The notes beneath the pieces are model-generated. The model searched no databases. It was given only the letters and a program-made list of their open reading frames with translations, and was not told where the DNA came from. From Streptococcus sanguinis (GTDB lineage Bacteria; Bacillota; Bacilli; Lactobacillales; Streptococcaceae): 64,000 nt of DNA. Both the position numbers and the translations under genes were made by a program. Location of the stretch: assembly GCA_013378335.1 (NCBI GenBank), contig CP040556.1, positions 1,674,001-1,738,000 on the forward strand. The letters are read 5' to 3'. Below, piece after piece: positions 25,422 through 34,707 of the stretch. Numbering within the stretch: position 1 is the first letter of the stretch; each line of letters begins with the position of its first letter.

Positions 25422-26108
25422 TTAAATCAGTTTAACTTCCTTAGTCTTCTCCACGCTCTTAAAAATGTCAGAAACCAAGCAAACTGCTGCACTTAAGACG
25501 ATTGAGACAAGCAGATAATTAAGCAGGAGTCCGTGATTGCCAACAAGCGGCGGATCTGTGAGAAATCCATAAGAACCCTTTGTCAACATATTGATAACAA
25601 GCAAAAAAGCATTGATCATAAAGGTCGTCCACACCACTCGCTGCCAGCTCATAGAGAAAGTATGATAATATCTGAAAAGATAAATCAAACAATTTCCCAA
25701 GAGCGCTAGATGGCCGATGATAAAGGACAAAATAGTGATATGGGGAAAAGGATAAGGATCAAAAATCGGATAAATAAAGGCTACAATCGAGCCAAAAATC
25801 CCCAAAAGTGCAAAATAGAATTTATACACTGAGCGATTAGGCAGAAACATCAAGGCAAACATAGCCATTCTGCAATGATAAAAGGGCAGACTCTCAGACA
25901 GCGAGGCAGCAGTCAGCATATACCAAGAGTAGAGGCCTATCAGCTGGCAAGCTTGCATCCCGACAAATAGCCGTTGGTAAGGTTTCCGATTGTAGTAGTG
26001 ATAGGAAAGCCAGATAATCGCAAAGACCAAGCCCAAAAGAACAAAATACCAAAGTCCCAGTTGAGGCGGTTCGGTTTTATAGGTTGTAAACATATCTCTT
26101 ATTCCCAT
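25422..26108 (-). CDS. TIGR02206 (YwaF-like) integral membrane protein, copy 2
   Basis: A 228-residue membrane protein paralogous to 22465-23151. Shared blocks: SLPFYHCRMAMFALMFLP, PIFDPYPFPHITILSFIIGH and GSYGFLTDPP. Six or seven helices. Two in-frame ATGs exist, 26108 (in the last unit of a 13-bp repeat) and 26093 (MFTTYKTEPP); alignment to copy 1 favours a start near 26093 but either is possible. It follows murF by 29 bases and is probably co-transcribed with it. The 5' end is made of three 13-bp units, each carrying an ATG in a different frame. Function unknown. Confidence 0.82.
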   Translation of the reverse strand: MGIRDMFTTYKTEPPQLGLWYFVLLGLVFAIIWLSYHYYNRKPYQRLFVGMQACQLIGLYSWYMLTAASLSESLPFYHCRMAMFALMFLPNRSVYKFYFALLGIFGSIVAFIYPIFDPYPFPHITILSFIIGHLALLGNCLIYLFRYYHTFSMSWQRVVWTTFMINAFLLVINMLTKGSYGFLTDPPLVGNHGLLLNYLLVSIVLSAAVCLVSDIFKSVEKTKEVKLI

Positions 26109-26134
26109 CTCTTATTCCCATCTCTTATTCCCAT
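26096..26134 (-). repeat. 13-bp tandem repeat x3 at a translation start
   Basis: Three exact copies of ATGGGAATAAGAG (minus strand) fill the gap between the murF stop (26138) and the downstream membrane gene. Unit length is not a multiple of three, so the ATGs at 26134, 26121 and 26108 lie in three different frames and only the last is in frame with the gene. A Shine-Dalgarno AGGAG overlaps the murF stop just upstream. Confidence 0.9.
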
Positions 26135-26137
26135 CTC

Positions 26138-27562
26138 CTAGGCTCCCATTCTAGTATAAGGTTTGAACAAGGCTGAGTTTGCCTGTTGTTGCTTATAATC
26201 CCCCTCCAAGTCCTCTACCAGCTTAGCCAGATTCATGGAATTGCTGCCTTTGAGAAGAATTTGGTCAGTAGGAGTCAGACTCTCTCTGACAGCTTTAGTC
26301 AGTTGTTCAAACTGGTCTTTCTCGTCATTTTTGATAAAGTAATGAACCTTGCCAGGCGGATAAATCTCCTTGGCATAGTCATAGAGGGCTTCCATGTCCT
26401 GTCCATAGAGGAAAAGGTCGGTCACAATTTCTGGATTGAGGCTGGTAATCATCGAGCCGTGCATGGACTTAGAGTCTGCTCCCAGCTCTTTCATATCCGC
26501 CAGCACCGCCAATTTCCGTCCGCCTGAATTGGCCGGAATGGTCGAGAAAGTCTCAAGAATCAAGCGCATGGCTGTTGGGTTGGCATTGTAGACATCCGAT
26601 AAAATATCTGCGCCATTACCAGCTTTCTTCCACTCCGTTCGATTGCGGGTCAGTTCCAGCTCAGAAAAGGCTTGAGCAATTGCCGCCTCAGATACACCCT
26701 CCTGCAGAGCCGCATAGGCTGCAATCATGGCATTGGTCGCATTGTACTTACCGGTCACAGGCAGGTCAATCCTCCGCTCTAAAAAGTTGCATTCAAAGCT
26801 CAAGCTGTCCTTGCGCTCTTCCAGATACGTCAGGAAGATATCCGCATCAGGACCAAAGCGAACAATTTTGCAGTCTGCTGGCAGAAATTCATTGACAATC
26901 TTATCTGCCGGAACAATCAAGAGACCATCTTTTCTCAAACCGTCCGCAATCTGCATCTTGCCTTGGGCAATCTCAGCTCGGCTGCCAAAAAATTCCAGAT
27001 GGGCTTCTCCGACCAGAGTTACAATGCCTGTCTTAGGTTTGGCAAGTTCAGACAGGAGATGGATGTCTCCCAAGTGATCTTGCCCCATTTCTAAGACAAG
27101 TTTCTCTGTGTCCTCAGGCATGTGAAGAACCGTGTAGGGCAGACCGATTTCATTGTTGTAATTGCCCTGGGTCTTATAGGTCTTGTAGCTGGTTGCTAGT
27201 AGCTGAGCTAGCATGTCCTTAGTTGTCGTTTTGCCGTTGGAACCTGTCACCTCCAGCACATCCACCTGCATTTTTTCCAGATAATACTGGGCCAAGCGCT
27301 GGAAGGCCGTCAGGACATCGTCGACCAAGATATAAGCCCCTTCTGTCACTGGTCGCTCAGATAAGGTTGCGGCTGCTCCCTGAGCAAAAGCTGTCGCGAT
27401 AAAGTCATGGCCATCACGCGCCCCCTTAAGCGGCACAAAAAGGTCACCCGACTCAATCAAGCGGCTGTCAAACTCAGCATTTCTAAGAGAGATATTTTCA
27501 AACTGAGTCACATCATTTTTCGCAGACAGGACTTCTGCAATTTCATATAAATCTAATTTCAT
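26138..27562 (-). CDS. murF: UDP-N-acetylmuramoyl-tripeptide--D-alanyl-D-alanine ligase
   Basis: A 474-residue Mur ligase, adding D-Ala-D-Ala to UDP-MurNAc-tripeptide in the cytoplasm. The ATP loop is VLEVTGSNGKTTTKDML at about residue 105; the second signature is NYNNEIGLP and the Mg site is LEMGQDHLGDI. The N-terminal substrate domain has DSRLIESGDLFVPLKG. The C-terminal domain includes DVYNANPTAMR. ATG 27562. It lies just downstream of ddl, which supplies its D-Ala-D-Ala substrate, a pairing conserved in streptococci. Confidence 0.95.
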   Translation of the reverse strand: MKLDLYEIAEVLSAKNDVTQFENISLRNAEFDSRLIESGDLFVPLKGARDGHDFIATAFAQGAAATLSERPVTEGAYILVDDVLTAFQRLAQYYLEKMQVDVLEVTGSNGKTTTKDMLAQLLATSYKTYKTQGNYNNEIGLPYTVLHMPEDTEKLVLEMGQDHLGDIHLLSELAKPKTGIVTLVGEAHLEFFGSRAEIAQGKMQIADGLRKDGLLIVPADKIVNEFLPADCKIVRFGPDADIFLTYLEERKDSLSFECNFLERRIDLPVTGKYNATNAMIAAYAALQEGVSEAAIAQAFSELELTRNRTEWKKAGNGADILSDVYNANPTAMRLILETFSTIPANSGGRKLAVLADMKELGADSKSMHGSMITSLNPEIVTDLFLYGQDMEALYDYAKEIYPPGKVHYFIKNDEKDQFEQLTKAVRESLTPTDQILLKGSNSMNLAKLVEDLEGDYKQQQANSALFKPYTRMGA

Positions 27563-27637
27563 ACTTCTTCCTCGTTTTTCGGTTTGCTCGCAAAAAGAAA
27601 GGACCGAAAATTTTCAGCCCCTCTATTATATCATATT

Positions 27638-28684
27638 TTAGAGAAGATGCGCCTCTCTCTTGGCAAATGCCTCTTCAGCTAGGCCAACTAGTTCCTCAAT
27701 CAAGTCAGGATAGGCCAGCCCCATATTTTCCCAGAGTAATGGATACATGGACCACTGGGTAAAACCTGGCATGGTATTAAGCTCATTAAGGAAGACCTGA
27801 CCATCTTCTGCATAGAAGAAATCACAGCGGGACAGTCCCAGACCGCCCAGAGCTCGGAAAGCGGCCTCTGCATTTTGACGCATCAAGCTCACCACTTCTT
27901 CTGGAATCTTAGCCGGAATATCCATGGTAATCTTATTATCAATGTATTTGGCTTCGTAGTCATAGAAAGCAACGTCCTTGACCACTTCTCCAGGCAGGGT
28001 ACTCTTGACATCCACATTGCCCAGAAGCCCAACCTCAATCTCGCGAGCTGTCACTCCTTGCTCAACCAGTACCCGGCTGTCGTATTTGAAGGCCAGGTCC
28101 AGAGAAGCACGCAGTTCTGCTTGGTTCTCCGATTTAGAAATGCCGACACTGGAGCCCATATTAGAAGGTTTGGTGAAGACTGGATAGGTCAATTTCTCCT
28201 CGATTTCCTGGATTTTTTGCTCTAGATCCTCACCATCAACTAGCGCTACATAAGGCACTTGGGCAATGCCTGCCGATTCCAGCACTCGCTTAGTCGTGAT
28301 TTTATCCATGGCTAAGCTAGAAGATAAAATATTACAGCCGACATAAGGCATTTTGAGCACTTCTAGGAAACCTTGGATAGAGCCATCTTCGCCCATGGGA
28401 CCATGCAGGACCGGAAAGACCACTGCTCCATCTTCGTAAATGTCGCTAGGCTTAATCTTCCGAGACATATCCACTGTGGCATTGGTCATCAGCTTCTCGT
28501 CAGCAGCTGGCTTTGCTTCAAATTCCTGAGTTTGGATAAAATCTCCGTCCTTGGTGATGAAGTAAGTCTTCACCGAAAACCTATCATAATTGACAGCCCG
28601 CATGACGCTCTCAGCTGATAAAACCGAAACTTCCCGCTCTGCACTGCGTCCGCCATACAATAAAATCAATCTTTGTTTTACCAT
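27638..28684 (-). CDS. ddl: D-alanine--D-alanine ligase
   Basis: A 348-residue ATP-grasp ligase joining two D-Ala for peptidoglycan. Motifs: [17 protein letters not shown] at the N-terminus, [14 protein letters not shown], the ATP-binding [15 protein letters not shown], the omega loop [11 protein letters not shown] (Tyr type, as in enzymes that make D-Ala-D-Ala rather than D-Ala-D-Lac), and [18 protein letters not shown]. Start ATG 28684 ([12 protein letters not shown]), eight bases after AGGA; an ATG 15 bases upstream carries the ribosome site inside it and is less likely. Upstream of murF in the same direction. Confidence 0.94.
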   Translation of the reverse strand: MVKQRLILLYGGRSAEREVSVLSAESVMRAVNYDRFSVKTYFITKDGDFIQTQEFEAKPAADEKLMTNATVDMSRKIKPSDIYEDGAVVFPVLHGPMGEDGSIQGFLEVLKMPYVGCNILSSSLAMDKITTKRVLESAGIAQVPYVALVDGEDLEQKIQEIEEKLTYPVFTKPSNMGSSVGISKSENQAELRASLDLAFKYDSRVLVEQGVTAREIEVGLLGNVDVKSTLPGEVVKDVAFYDYEAKYIDNKITMDIPAKIPEEVVSLMRQNAEAAFRALGGLGLSRCDFFYAEDGQVFLNELNTMPGFTQWSMYPLLWENMGLAYPDLIEELVGLAEEAFAKREAHLL

Positions 28685-28856
28685 GATTTTTCCTATCATT
28701 TTCTAAAAATAGTACGATTTACAAAAGCTGCCAGCTCGAAATAAAACAACCTAAAAAGCTTGGTTTTACACCTACCTAGCTAGTCGATTCTTCTAAGCAG
28801 GAGCTTCTGTATCAGTCCGTTTTAGTATATCACAATTCCCAGCATTTTTGAACAGA

Positions 28857-28898
28857 AAAAAGGACTCTTCCAGCCAGCTAGAGCCAGAAAAATCCTTG
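28857..28898 (-). terminator. terminator of recR
   Basis: On the minus strand GGATTTTTCTGGC pairs, with several G-U pairs, with GCTGGAAGAGTCC, followed by six Ts, a few bases after the recR stop codon. Confidence 0.65.
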
Positions 28899-28902
28899 AT
28901 GT

Positions 28903-29499
28903 TTATAATTCTGTCCGATTTTCGATGGCGCGAATCAGCGTAACCTCGTCCGCATACTCAATGTCGGAGCCAACTGCTAAACCACGCGCTAGGCGAGTCA
29001 CCTTAATCCCAGCGGGTTTCAAGACACGTGAAATATACATGGAAGTCGCTTCGCCATCCGCTGTCGCATTGGTTGCGACAATGACCTCCGTTACCTCGCT
29101 ATCCATCAGACGAGTAATCAGGCTTTTGAGATTGATATCATCCGGTCCAACGCCATTCATAGGCGAAATCAAGCCATGCAAGACATGATAAAGTCCGTGG
29201 TATTCCTGAATATTTTCCATGGCTGACACATCTCGGCTGTCTTCAACGATCAAAATAGTCGATTGATCGCGCGACTGGTCTTGGCAGATTGCACAAGGGT
29301 CTTCGTCCGTTAAGTTGCCGCAGACAGAGCAGTAGCTCAGCTCACGCTTAGCAGCCAGCAGATTCTTGGCAAATTCATTAACATCGTCATCACTCATGCC
29401 AATGGTGTAAAAAGCCAGACGAGTGGCTGTTTTGATGCCAATGCCAGGCAGCTTGGAAAAACTGTCAATCAGCTTGGCGATAGGGGTTGGGTAAAGCAT
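28903..29499 (-). CDS. recR: recombination protein RecR
   Basis: A 198-residue RecR, which with RecF and RecO loads RecA on gapped DNA. N-terminal helix-hairpin-helix ([17 protein letters not shown]), the four-cysteine zinc finger [16 protein letters not shown], then a Toprim domain with the acidic [14 protein letters not shown] start and the DGEATSMYI loop. Full family length. The ATG at 29499 is preceded by GAAAGGATTTT. It is downstream of pbp2b in the same direction, the usual streptococcal order pbp2b-recR-ddl-murF. Confidence 0.95.
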   Translation of the reverse strand: MLYPTPIAKLIDSFSKLPGIGIKTATRLAFYTIGMSDDDVNEFAKNLLAAKRELSYCSVCGNLTDEDPCAICQDQSRDQSTILIVEDSRDVSAMENIQEYHGLYHVLHGLISPMNGVGPDDINLKSLITRLMDSEVTEVIVATNATADGEATSMYISRVLKPAGIKVTRLARGLAVGSDIEYADEVTLIRAIENRTEL

Positions 29500-29602
29500 A
29501 AAATCCTTTCTCTATTCTCAAAAAATCTCCTCAAACCAGATTGCTCTACTTGAGCACTGACTGCATTAGCTTTCTCCGTTTGCTGATGATTTTCATTGAG
29601 CA

Positions 29603-31669
29603 CTAATTCATAGGGTGTTGTTGATTGTAAAGATTGATTATATCGCGAGTGATACTGTGGCTGACAGTAGAGGACAGGTCCGTGTTGTGGGGGAACACTA
29701 CCGCCACCGCAATCTGCGGCTTCTCACTCGGTGCATAGGACACGACATTGGTATTGATGGCTTCTTTCTTGCCCTTGTCCACAAAGGTCTCAGCCGTACC
29801 AGTCTTGGCACTGATTGGCACGCTCTCTCCCTGAGAAATAGTCCGGCCAGTCGTAAAGCCACTGCTGCCATGAACCACTTGATAGAAGCCTTGCTTGATA
29901 ATGCTCATATCCTCGTCAGAGATATTGACCTGGTTCAGCTCCTTGGTGTCAATTTTCTGCACCAAATCACCGAGTCCTCCTTGGTCACTGTTGCCGTAAA
30001 TGCCTTCAACGATATGTGGAGCCACACGCTTGCCGTTATTAGCTACTGTTGAGGCATACTGGGCCAGCTGAAGCGTTGTATAGTTGTCAAACTGACCGAA
30101 CGAATTGGTCAGATAGTTGGCAAAGGTAAACTTGTCAGGAAGATAACCTGTGGACTCATTTGGCAGGTCAATCCCTGTCGAAGTGCCCAGACCATACTCT
30201 GCAAAAGTCGAGCGCAGCTTTTTCATGGACGGATCCAGCTCATCAAAATTCAGCTTCATATCCGCTGAGTAAGGCGTCCCCATCATCTTCAGCGCTACCT
30301 GCACCATATAGGTATTGGAAGAGTATTCCAAAGCCTCTTGAGCTGTGATGGCACGCGAACCATACTGGGTAAACCAAGACGTGATGCTGTCCGTACCGCC
30401 AAAGCTAATGGGCTGGTCTGTCAGGACTTGGTTGCCGCTAATAGCATTATTCTCCCAGCCTGAGGTCAATGTTGCAGCCTTGACCACAGATCCCGGAACA
30501 AAGACATTGGTCATGGTCCCCAGAGCATCGACCGAGCTTTCTCCTGTTTCCAGGTCGTGCCGGATGCCTGCCATGGCTAAAACAGCACCGGTATTGGGAT
30601 CCATAGCTACGGCATAGACCCCCTCAGAGTAAGTCGCATTGCCACTAGCCAACTCTGCATTAAAGGCATTTTTGAGAATGTCCTCCACTCCCTGCTGGAA
30701 GTTCAAGTCCACCGTCAGCTTGAGATTGTCTCCCTTGCTGCCGTCAGAGATATTTTCCACGCTCTCCATATTACCATTTTTGTCCAGATGGATCTCCTTC
30801 TCAGCTCGCTTGCCTTGCAGGACTGACTCATACTGCTTTTCCAAATAGGAGGTCCCCACTCGGTCATTGAGGGAGTAGCCTTTTTTCAAGTAATCATCCA
30901 CTTCCTCAGCCGGAAGTCCAGTCTTTTCTGTCGAGATATTTCCAACGATAGAGGCCAGTGAGGTATCCAAGACCTTGCGGTCCCAGCCCGTTGAGACACT
31001 GATACCCGGCAGCTCCTTGCTGCTGGAAGCCAATACAGCCACCTGCTCTGTTGTCAGCGGATCTGTCTGGATGGTCCCCGTCGCAAAGTTGGAAATTGCA
31101 TTCATCTGGCTAAAGAGAACGATGGCCTTCTTTTCCTCATCCGTATAGCCCAGCTGTTTAGGGTCAATGCTTTCAGCTGCCGCCTTATAGATTTTGGACT
31201 CAGGCAAGCGGTTGCCGTCTGTATCAAATTTCTTGTCCTTGGGCAGCTTTTCCACTACTTCCTGATAGACTGCGCTGTCCGCCAAATAATAATCCACCTT
31301 TTGGCGATCTGTCACCTCTGTATCGCTGACACTGACATAGGTCAGGAGCTTTTGAGCTGTCGCTCGAATCTCTCCAGCTGTCAGCCGGTTATCCCGTGTA
31401 TAGGTCACCACCTGCTTGGTCGTATTTTCCACCAAGGGCTTGCCGGTAGCATCATAAATCTGCCCACGCACTGAGCTAGTGGTAATCTTGGTCTTGCTGG
31501 CCTTGGCCAACTTATCCGTATAAAAGTCCTGATTGACCACCTGCATATAGCCCAGACGGGCAATCAAGGCTAAAAACAAAAACATCACGATTCCAAATAG
31601 CAGATAAAGCCTTCTGGTGATGGAATGACTGTCAAATTTTCTCTTCTTCCTTGCCATCTTCTCTCTCAT
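29603..31669 (-). CDS. pbp2b: penicillin-binding protein 2B (class B transpeptidase)
   Basis: A monofunctional class B PBP of about 688 residues, the transpeptidase for peripheral peptidoglycan synthesis and the main resistance determinant for beta-lactams in streptococci. A basic cytosolic tail is followed by one membrane helix (LYLLFGIVMFLFLALIARLG). The transpeptidase motifs are SVVK in FVPGSVVKAAT, SSN in LEYSSNTYM and KTG in SAKTGTAE. The N-terminus is uncertain: ATG 31669 (MREKMARKKRKF) or ATG 31657 (MARKKRKF) are the best choices, and a longer frame starts with TTG. The motif spacing is that of PBP2b rather than PBP2x, which has two PASTA domains absent here. Confidence 0.92.
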   Translation of the reverse strand: MREKMARKKRKFDSHSITRRLYLLFGIVMFLFLALIARLGYMQVVNQDFYTDKLAKASKTKITTSSVRGQIYDATGKPLVENTTKQVVTYTRDNRLTAGEIRATAQKLLTYVSVSDTEVTDRQKVDYYLADSAVYQEVVEKLPKDKKFDTDGNRLPESKIYKAAAESIDPKQLGYTDEEKKAIVLFSQMNAISNFATGTIQTDPLTTEQVAVLASSSKELPGISVSTGWDRKVLDTSLASIVGNISTEKTGLPAEEVDDYLKKGYSLNDRVGTSYLEKQYESVLQGKRAEKEIHLDKNGNMESVENISDGSKGDNLKLTVDLNFQQGVEDILKNAFNAELASGNATYSEGVYAVAMDPNTGAVLAMAGIRHDLETGESSVDALGTMTNVFVPGSVVKAATLTSGWENNAISGNQVLTDQPISFGGTDSITSWFTQYGSRAITAQEALEYSSNTYMVQVALKMMGTPYSADMKLNFDELDPSMKKLRSTFAEYGLGTSTGIDLPNESTGYLPDKFTFANYLTNSFGQFDNYTTLQLAQYASTVANNGKRVAPHIVEGIYGNSDQGGLGDLVQKIDTKELNQVNISDEDMSIIKQGFYQVVHGSSGFTTGRTISQGESVPISAKTGTAETFVDKGKKEAINTNVVSYAPSEKPQIAVAVVFPHNTDLSSTVSHSITRDIINLYNQQHPMN

Positions 31670-31846
31670 TCTAGTAAAAGTTCTGACCTTTATTTTACCA
31701 TAAATCCAGCTCGATGAATGTTTCAAAACTGATAGAAAATCTGAAAATGTGGACGAGTTAAGAGGAAGTCTGCCAAACCTCAGAACCTAAAAGACTTGCT
31801 GGCTAGGCTTCCAGCAAGCCTTATTTTTCCTCTCTGGAAAAGCAAA

Positions 31847-31872
31847 GAACCTGAGAATAATCTCAGATTCCT
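31847..31872 (-). terminator. terminator of gpmA
   Basis: On the minus strand GAATCTGAGATTATTCTCAGGTTC and then TTTG; it lies seven bases after the gpmA stop. A second hairpin, CTTGCTGG facing CCAGCAAG at about 31795-31818, lies further on. Confidence 0.75.
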
Positions 31873-31878
31873 TTAAGC

Positions 31879-32571
31879 TTATTTTCCAAGGTAGTATTCT
31901 TTTACTACATTCAATTTTTCGTCAAATTCGAATACCAATGGTGGGAAGTTTGGAATTTCCACATCCATGATTTCATCGTCAGACAATTGTTTGATGTGCT
32001 TCACAAGGGCACGAATAGAGTTACCATGTGCACCTACAAAGACATTCTTGCCATCTTTCAAAGCTGGAGCAATCTTGTCTTCCCAGAATGGAAGGGCACG
32101 CTCAAGCGTAACTTTCAAGTTTTCAGCATCTGGAATAACTGAGTCGTCAAGTGAAGCATAACGACGGTCAGTGTGTGCTGAGTGCTCATCATTGCGATCC
32201 ATGTTTGGAGGCAATACATCGTATGAACGACGCCAGATATGCACTTGCTCATCACCAAATTGCTCAGCTGCTTCTGCCTTGTTTTTACCAGTCAGGCCGC
32301 CATAGTGACGCTCGTTCAAACGCCATGATTTTTCAACTGGTACCCAAAGCTGGTCAGCCGCTTCCAAAGCAAGGTTAGTTGTCTTAATCGCGCGCTTCAA
32401 AACTGAAGTGTAAGCTTGGTCAAACTCGATACCAGCTTCTTTAATCAGTTTACCAGCGTCAATTGCTTGCTGTGTACCTTTTTCAGACAAGTCAACATCA
32501 GCCCAACCAGTGAAAAGGTTAGCTTTGTTCCATTCAGACTCACCGTGGCGAGCAAAAACTAATTTTACCAT
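31879..32571 (-). CDS. gpmA: 2,3-bisphosphoglycerate-dependent phosphoglycerate mutase
   Basis: A 230-residue dPGM interconverting 3- and 2-phosphoglycerate in glycolysis. The catalytic motif is [10 protein letters not shown] (His9) and the second His is in [15 protein letters not shown]; the [15 protein letters not shown] and YDVLPP blocks are typical. Start ATG 32571 after AAAGGAGAAT. Codon use is strongly biased to preferred codons, as expected for an abundant glycolytic enzyme. Monocistronic. Confidence 0.96.
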   Translation of the reverse strand: MVKLVFARHGESEWNKANLFTGWADVDLSEKGTQQAIDAGKLIKEAGIEFDQAYTSVLKRAIKTTNLALEAADQLWVPVEKSWRLNERHYGGLTGKNKAEAAEQFGDEQVHIWRRSYDVLPPNMDRNDEHSAHTDRRYASLDDSVIPDAENLKVTLERALPFWEDKIAPALKDGKNVFVGAHGNSIRALVKHIKQLSDDEIMDVEIPNFPPLVFEFDEKLNVVKEYYLGK

Positions 32572-32720
32572 TAGATGGATTCTCCTTTTATTTTCCGAGG
32601 CAGTCCCCGTTTATCTATTCTATTTTACAAAATTTTCGCCTAAAAAGCTAGCCTATTTCGTCAAATCAGACCTTTTTCAGCAAGAAAGCGCTTTTGTATT
32701 TCCGGGCAGAACCCTTTGCC

Positions 32721-33467
32721 TTAGCATCCGCCAGACAGATAAGTCTCATTAGCTTCCTTAAGCCACCAAGTCCGCCGCCTGTCTACCAACTGATAAATAA
32801 GCAGTGAGCCAGATACAATCCAGATGGAGAGCATATTGACAAAGATGAAAAGCTCTACACCTTTAGCATGCTGGGCGGGAGTTAGCTGGCTATGTTTACC
32901 TATAAAGACATCTCCTTCGACCTCATAAATCTTTGGCATAATAATATTAATGAAGCAAATAACAGCGATAAAAGTAACAAGCCGAACAGGCCAAGAATAA
33001 AGGATTTTATGAAAACGCTCAAATCCTAAAGAAAAAGTAGAGAAACGTTTAAAGCGTTCTTTGCCCATAAAAAAGATGAATAAAGGAATATAGCCTTCAT
33101 AAGTGAAGCTAATCATTGTAGGCGTATGACGGCTAGCAATGAAAAAGCTAGAAAAGCCGTAATCTCCAGTGGTTAAAATCCAATGGCTTAAAAATTCTGG
33201 AAGAAAAATAGCTGGTATCACAAACAAAGCTGCTGAAAATTCCCTTCCAAATCTTACACTCCATACTCGCTGCATCTTCTCCCATATCAGGTGCAGACGT
33301 GCTTTGTCCGCGCCTTTCGTAGGAAAATTCTCTTTTATGAGTCCGCCACAAGAAGGACAGATAGGATAGCCAGCTTCCTCTTCAAAGAGAAGATGACGGC
33401 ATTCCAAAAGAGGCGATTCATCACTGTCTGACAACTCATCCAGCCATTTCTTTCTCCACCAGAACAT
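32721..33467 (-). CDS. zinc-ribbon membrane protein, tandem copy 1
   Basis: A 248-residue protein I do not recognise. N-terminus MFWWRKKWLDEL, then a probable zinc site made of ECRHLLFEEEAGYPICPSCGG (one Cys, then CPSC) at about residues 22-42. Four hydrophobic segments follow (about 80-97, 120-135, 160-178, 208-228). It ends WWLKEANETYLSGGC, with the terminal Cys shared with copy 2. The start follows AGGAGGTCTT. Over its whole length it is clearly homologous to the next gene, from which it is separated by 33 bases. A membrane location is inferred; no function is proposed. Confidence 0.75.
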   Translation of the reverse strand: MFWWRKKWLDELSDSDESPLLECRHLLFEEEAGYPICPSCGGLIKENFPTKGADKARLHLIWEKMQRVWSVRFGREFSAALFVIPAIFLPEFLSHWILTTGDYGFSSFFIASRHTPTMISFTYEGYIPLFIFFMGKERFKRFSTFSLGFERFHKILYSWPVRLVTFIAVICFINIIMPKIYEVEGDVFIGKHSQLTPAQHAKGVELFIFVNMLSIWIVSGSLLIYQLVDRRRTWWLKEANETYLSGGC

Positions 33468-33500
33468 AAGACCTCCTAAAAATCGAAATTTCTTTTCATA

Positions 33501-34241
33501 TCAACACCCGCCAGATAGATAAACCTCGTTGGCTTCCTTGAGCCACCAAGTCCGTCTCCTGTCTATCAGTTGATGAATGGCCAACAAGCCTGCTACTATC
33601 CAGTTACAAAGCATATTGACAAAGACAAAGAGCTCTACTCCCTTAGTCTGCTGGGCGGGAGTTAGCTGAATTTGCTTGACAATCAACGATTCTCCTTCCA
33701 TTTCGTAAAACTTAGGCATATAAGTACTTAATAAGATGATTAAAAAGATAAAGAGAGTAAGCTGAACTGGCCAAGAATAAAGAATGTTATGAAAATGCTC
33801 AATCCTCAAAGAGAAGGTAAAAAATCGCTTAACACGCTCTCTTGCTACAAAAAGGATAAATAAGGGAATGTAGCCAAAAAGTGTCACACTAAATAAGGTA
33901 GGATTATGAGAACTAGAAGGAATAAATCTACTAAATCCATAGTCCCCTGTCCATAGAAACCAGCCACCTATAACCTGTGGCAACCAATAAGATAGAATGA
34001 TAATGAGCAGTGTCGAAGCAATTCCAATTTTGACACTCCATACTCGCTTCACCTTTTGATAAATCAGATAAAGACGTGAGCGATCCACACTGTTTTGAGG
34101 AAGATTTTCCTTTATTAGCTTGCCGCAAGAAGGACAAATGGGATAGCCAGCTTCCTCTTCAAAGAGAAGATGACGGCATTCCAAAAAAGGTGATTCTCTG
34201 CTTCCTGATATCTCTTCCTCCCAATCTCTTCTCCAAAACAT
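33501..34241 (-). CDS. zinc-ribbon membrane protein, tandem copy 2
   Basis: A 246-residue paralog of the previous gene. The same parts are present: MFWRRDWEEEI, the zinc-type ECRHLLFEEEAGYPICPSCGK, four hydrophobic segments, and the C-terminal WWLKEANEVYLSGGC. The zinc region and the C-terminal 20 residues are almost unchanged between the copies, while the membrane part has diverged, so those ends are probably the functional parts. It is the first gene of the pair, behind a consensus-type promoter at 34383-34411 and a long untranslated leader. Start after AGGAGGTCTT. Function unknown. Confidence 0.75.
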   Translation of the reverse strand: MFWRRDWEEEISGSRESPFLECRHLLFEEEAGYPICPSCGKLIKENLPQNSVDRSRLYLIYQKVKRVWSVKIGIASTLLIIILSYWLPQVIGGWFLWTGDYGFSRFIPSSSHNPTLFSVTLFGYIPLFILFVARERVKRFFTFSLRIEHFHNILYSWPVQLTLFIFLIILLSTYMPKFYEMEGESLIVKQIQLTPAQQTKGVELFVFVNMLCNWIVAGLLAIHQLIDRRRTWWLKEANEVYLSGGC

Positions 34242-34382
34242 AAGACCTCCTAAAAATCTAACCTACCCACAAAGTAATACCCCTTAAAGATTTCAATACT
34301 ACAGACTTATGATGAATTTACCTATATTGTAAATCTTTCAGAACTCTTTGAATCTCTTTGCACAAGGCTTTATTCTGCTTTC

Positions 34383-34411
34383 ATTATATCAAAAGAGAAT
34401 TCGCCTGTAAA
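34383..34411 (-). promoter_or_regulatory. promoter of the zinc-ribbon gene pair
   Basis: On the minus strand TTTACA (34406-34411), 17 bases, TATAAT (34383-34388). The start codon is at 34241, leaving a leader of about 135 bases. From 34412 to 34707 I see no gene, RNA motif or convincing terminator. Confidence 0.7.
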
Positions 34412-34707
34412 ATAATAGCATAAGTATATAAGGGGTTATCCTTAAAATATCTGATTTTGCTAAGTACCGTGACTGATTGGGCATCCTATCTCTAAGATCG
34501 GATGATGTTCTGCGAACATGCCTTGCTAAAACGCATAGAAAAAGTCTAAGAGACATAAGTTCTAGCCTTACTTTTTATTTGAAAAAGAATCTTAACGCAA
34601 TAGCCGATAGATCAAAGTACTGCTTTAACGTTACAGATTGAATTTGCAAAGCGAGTCACATCTTTGTTCGTCTTTAGGCTCCAAAAAGCTCCTAATCATC
34701 CTCTCAG

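Noticed and set aside
22465..26108. Toxin-antitoxin or restriction-modification system in the AT-rich island
   Set aside because: No antitoxin-like DNA-binding protein, methylase or endonuclease motif is present; the domains seen are TIR and DUF4071/TPR.
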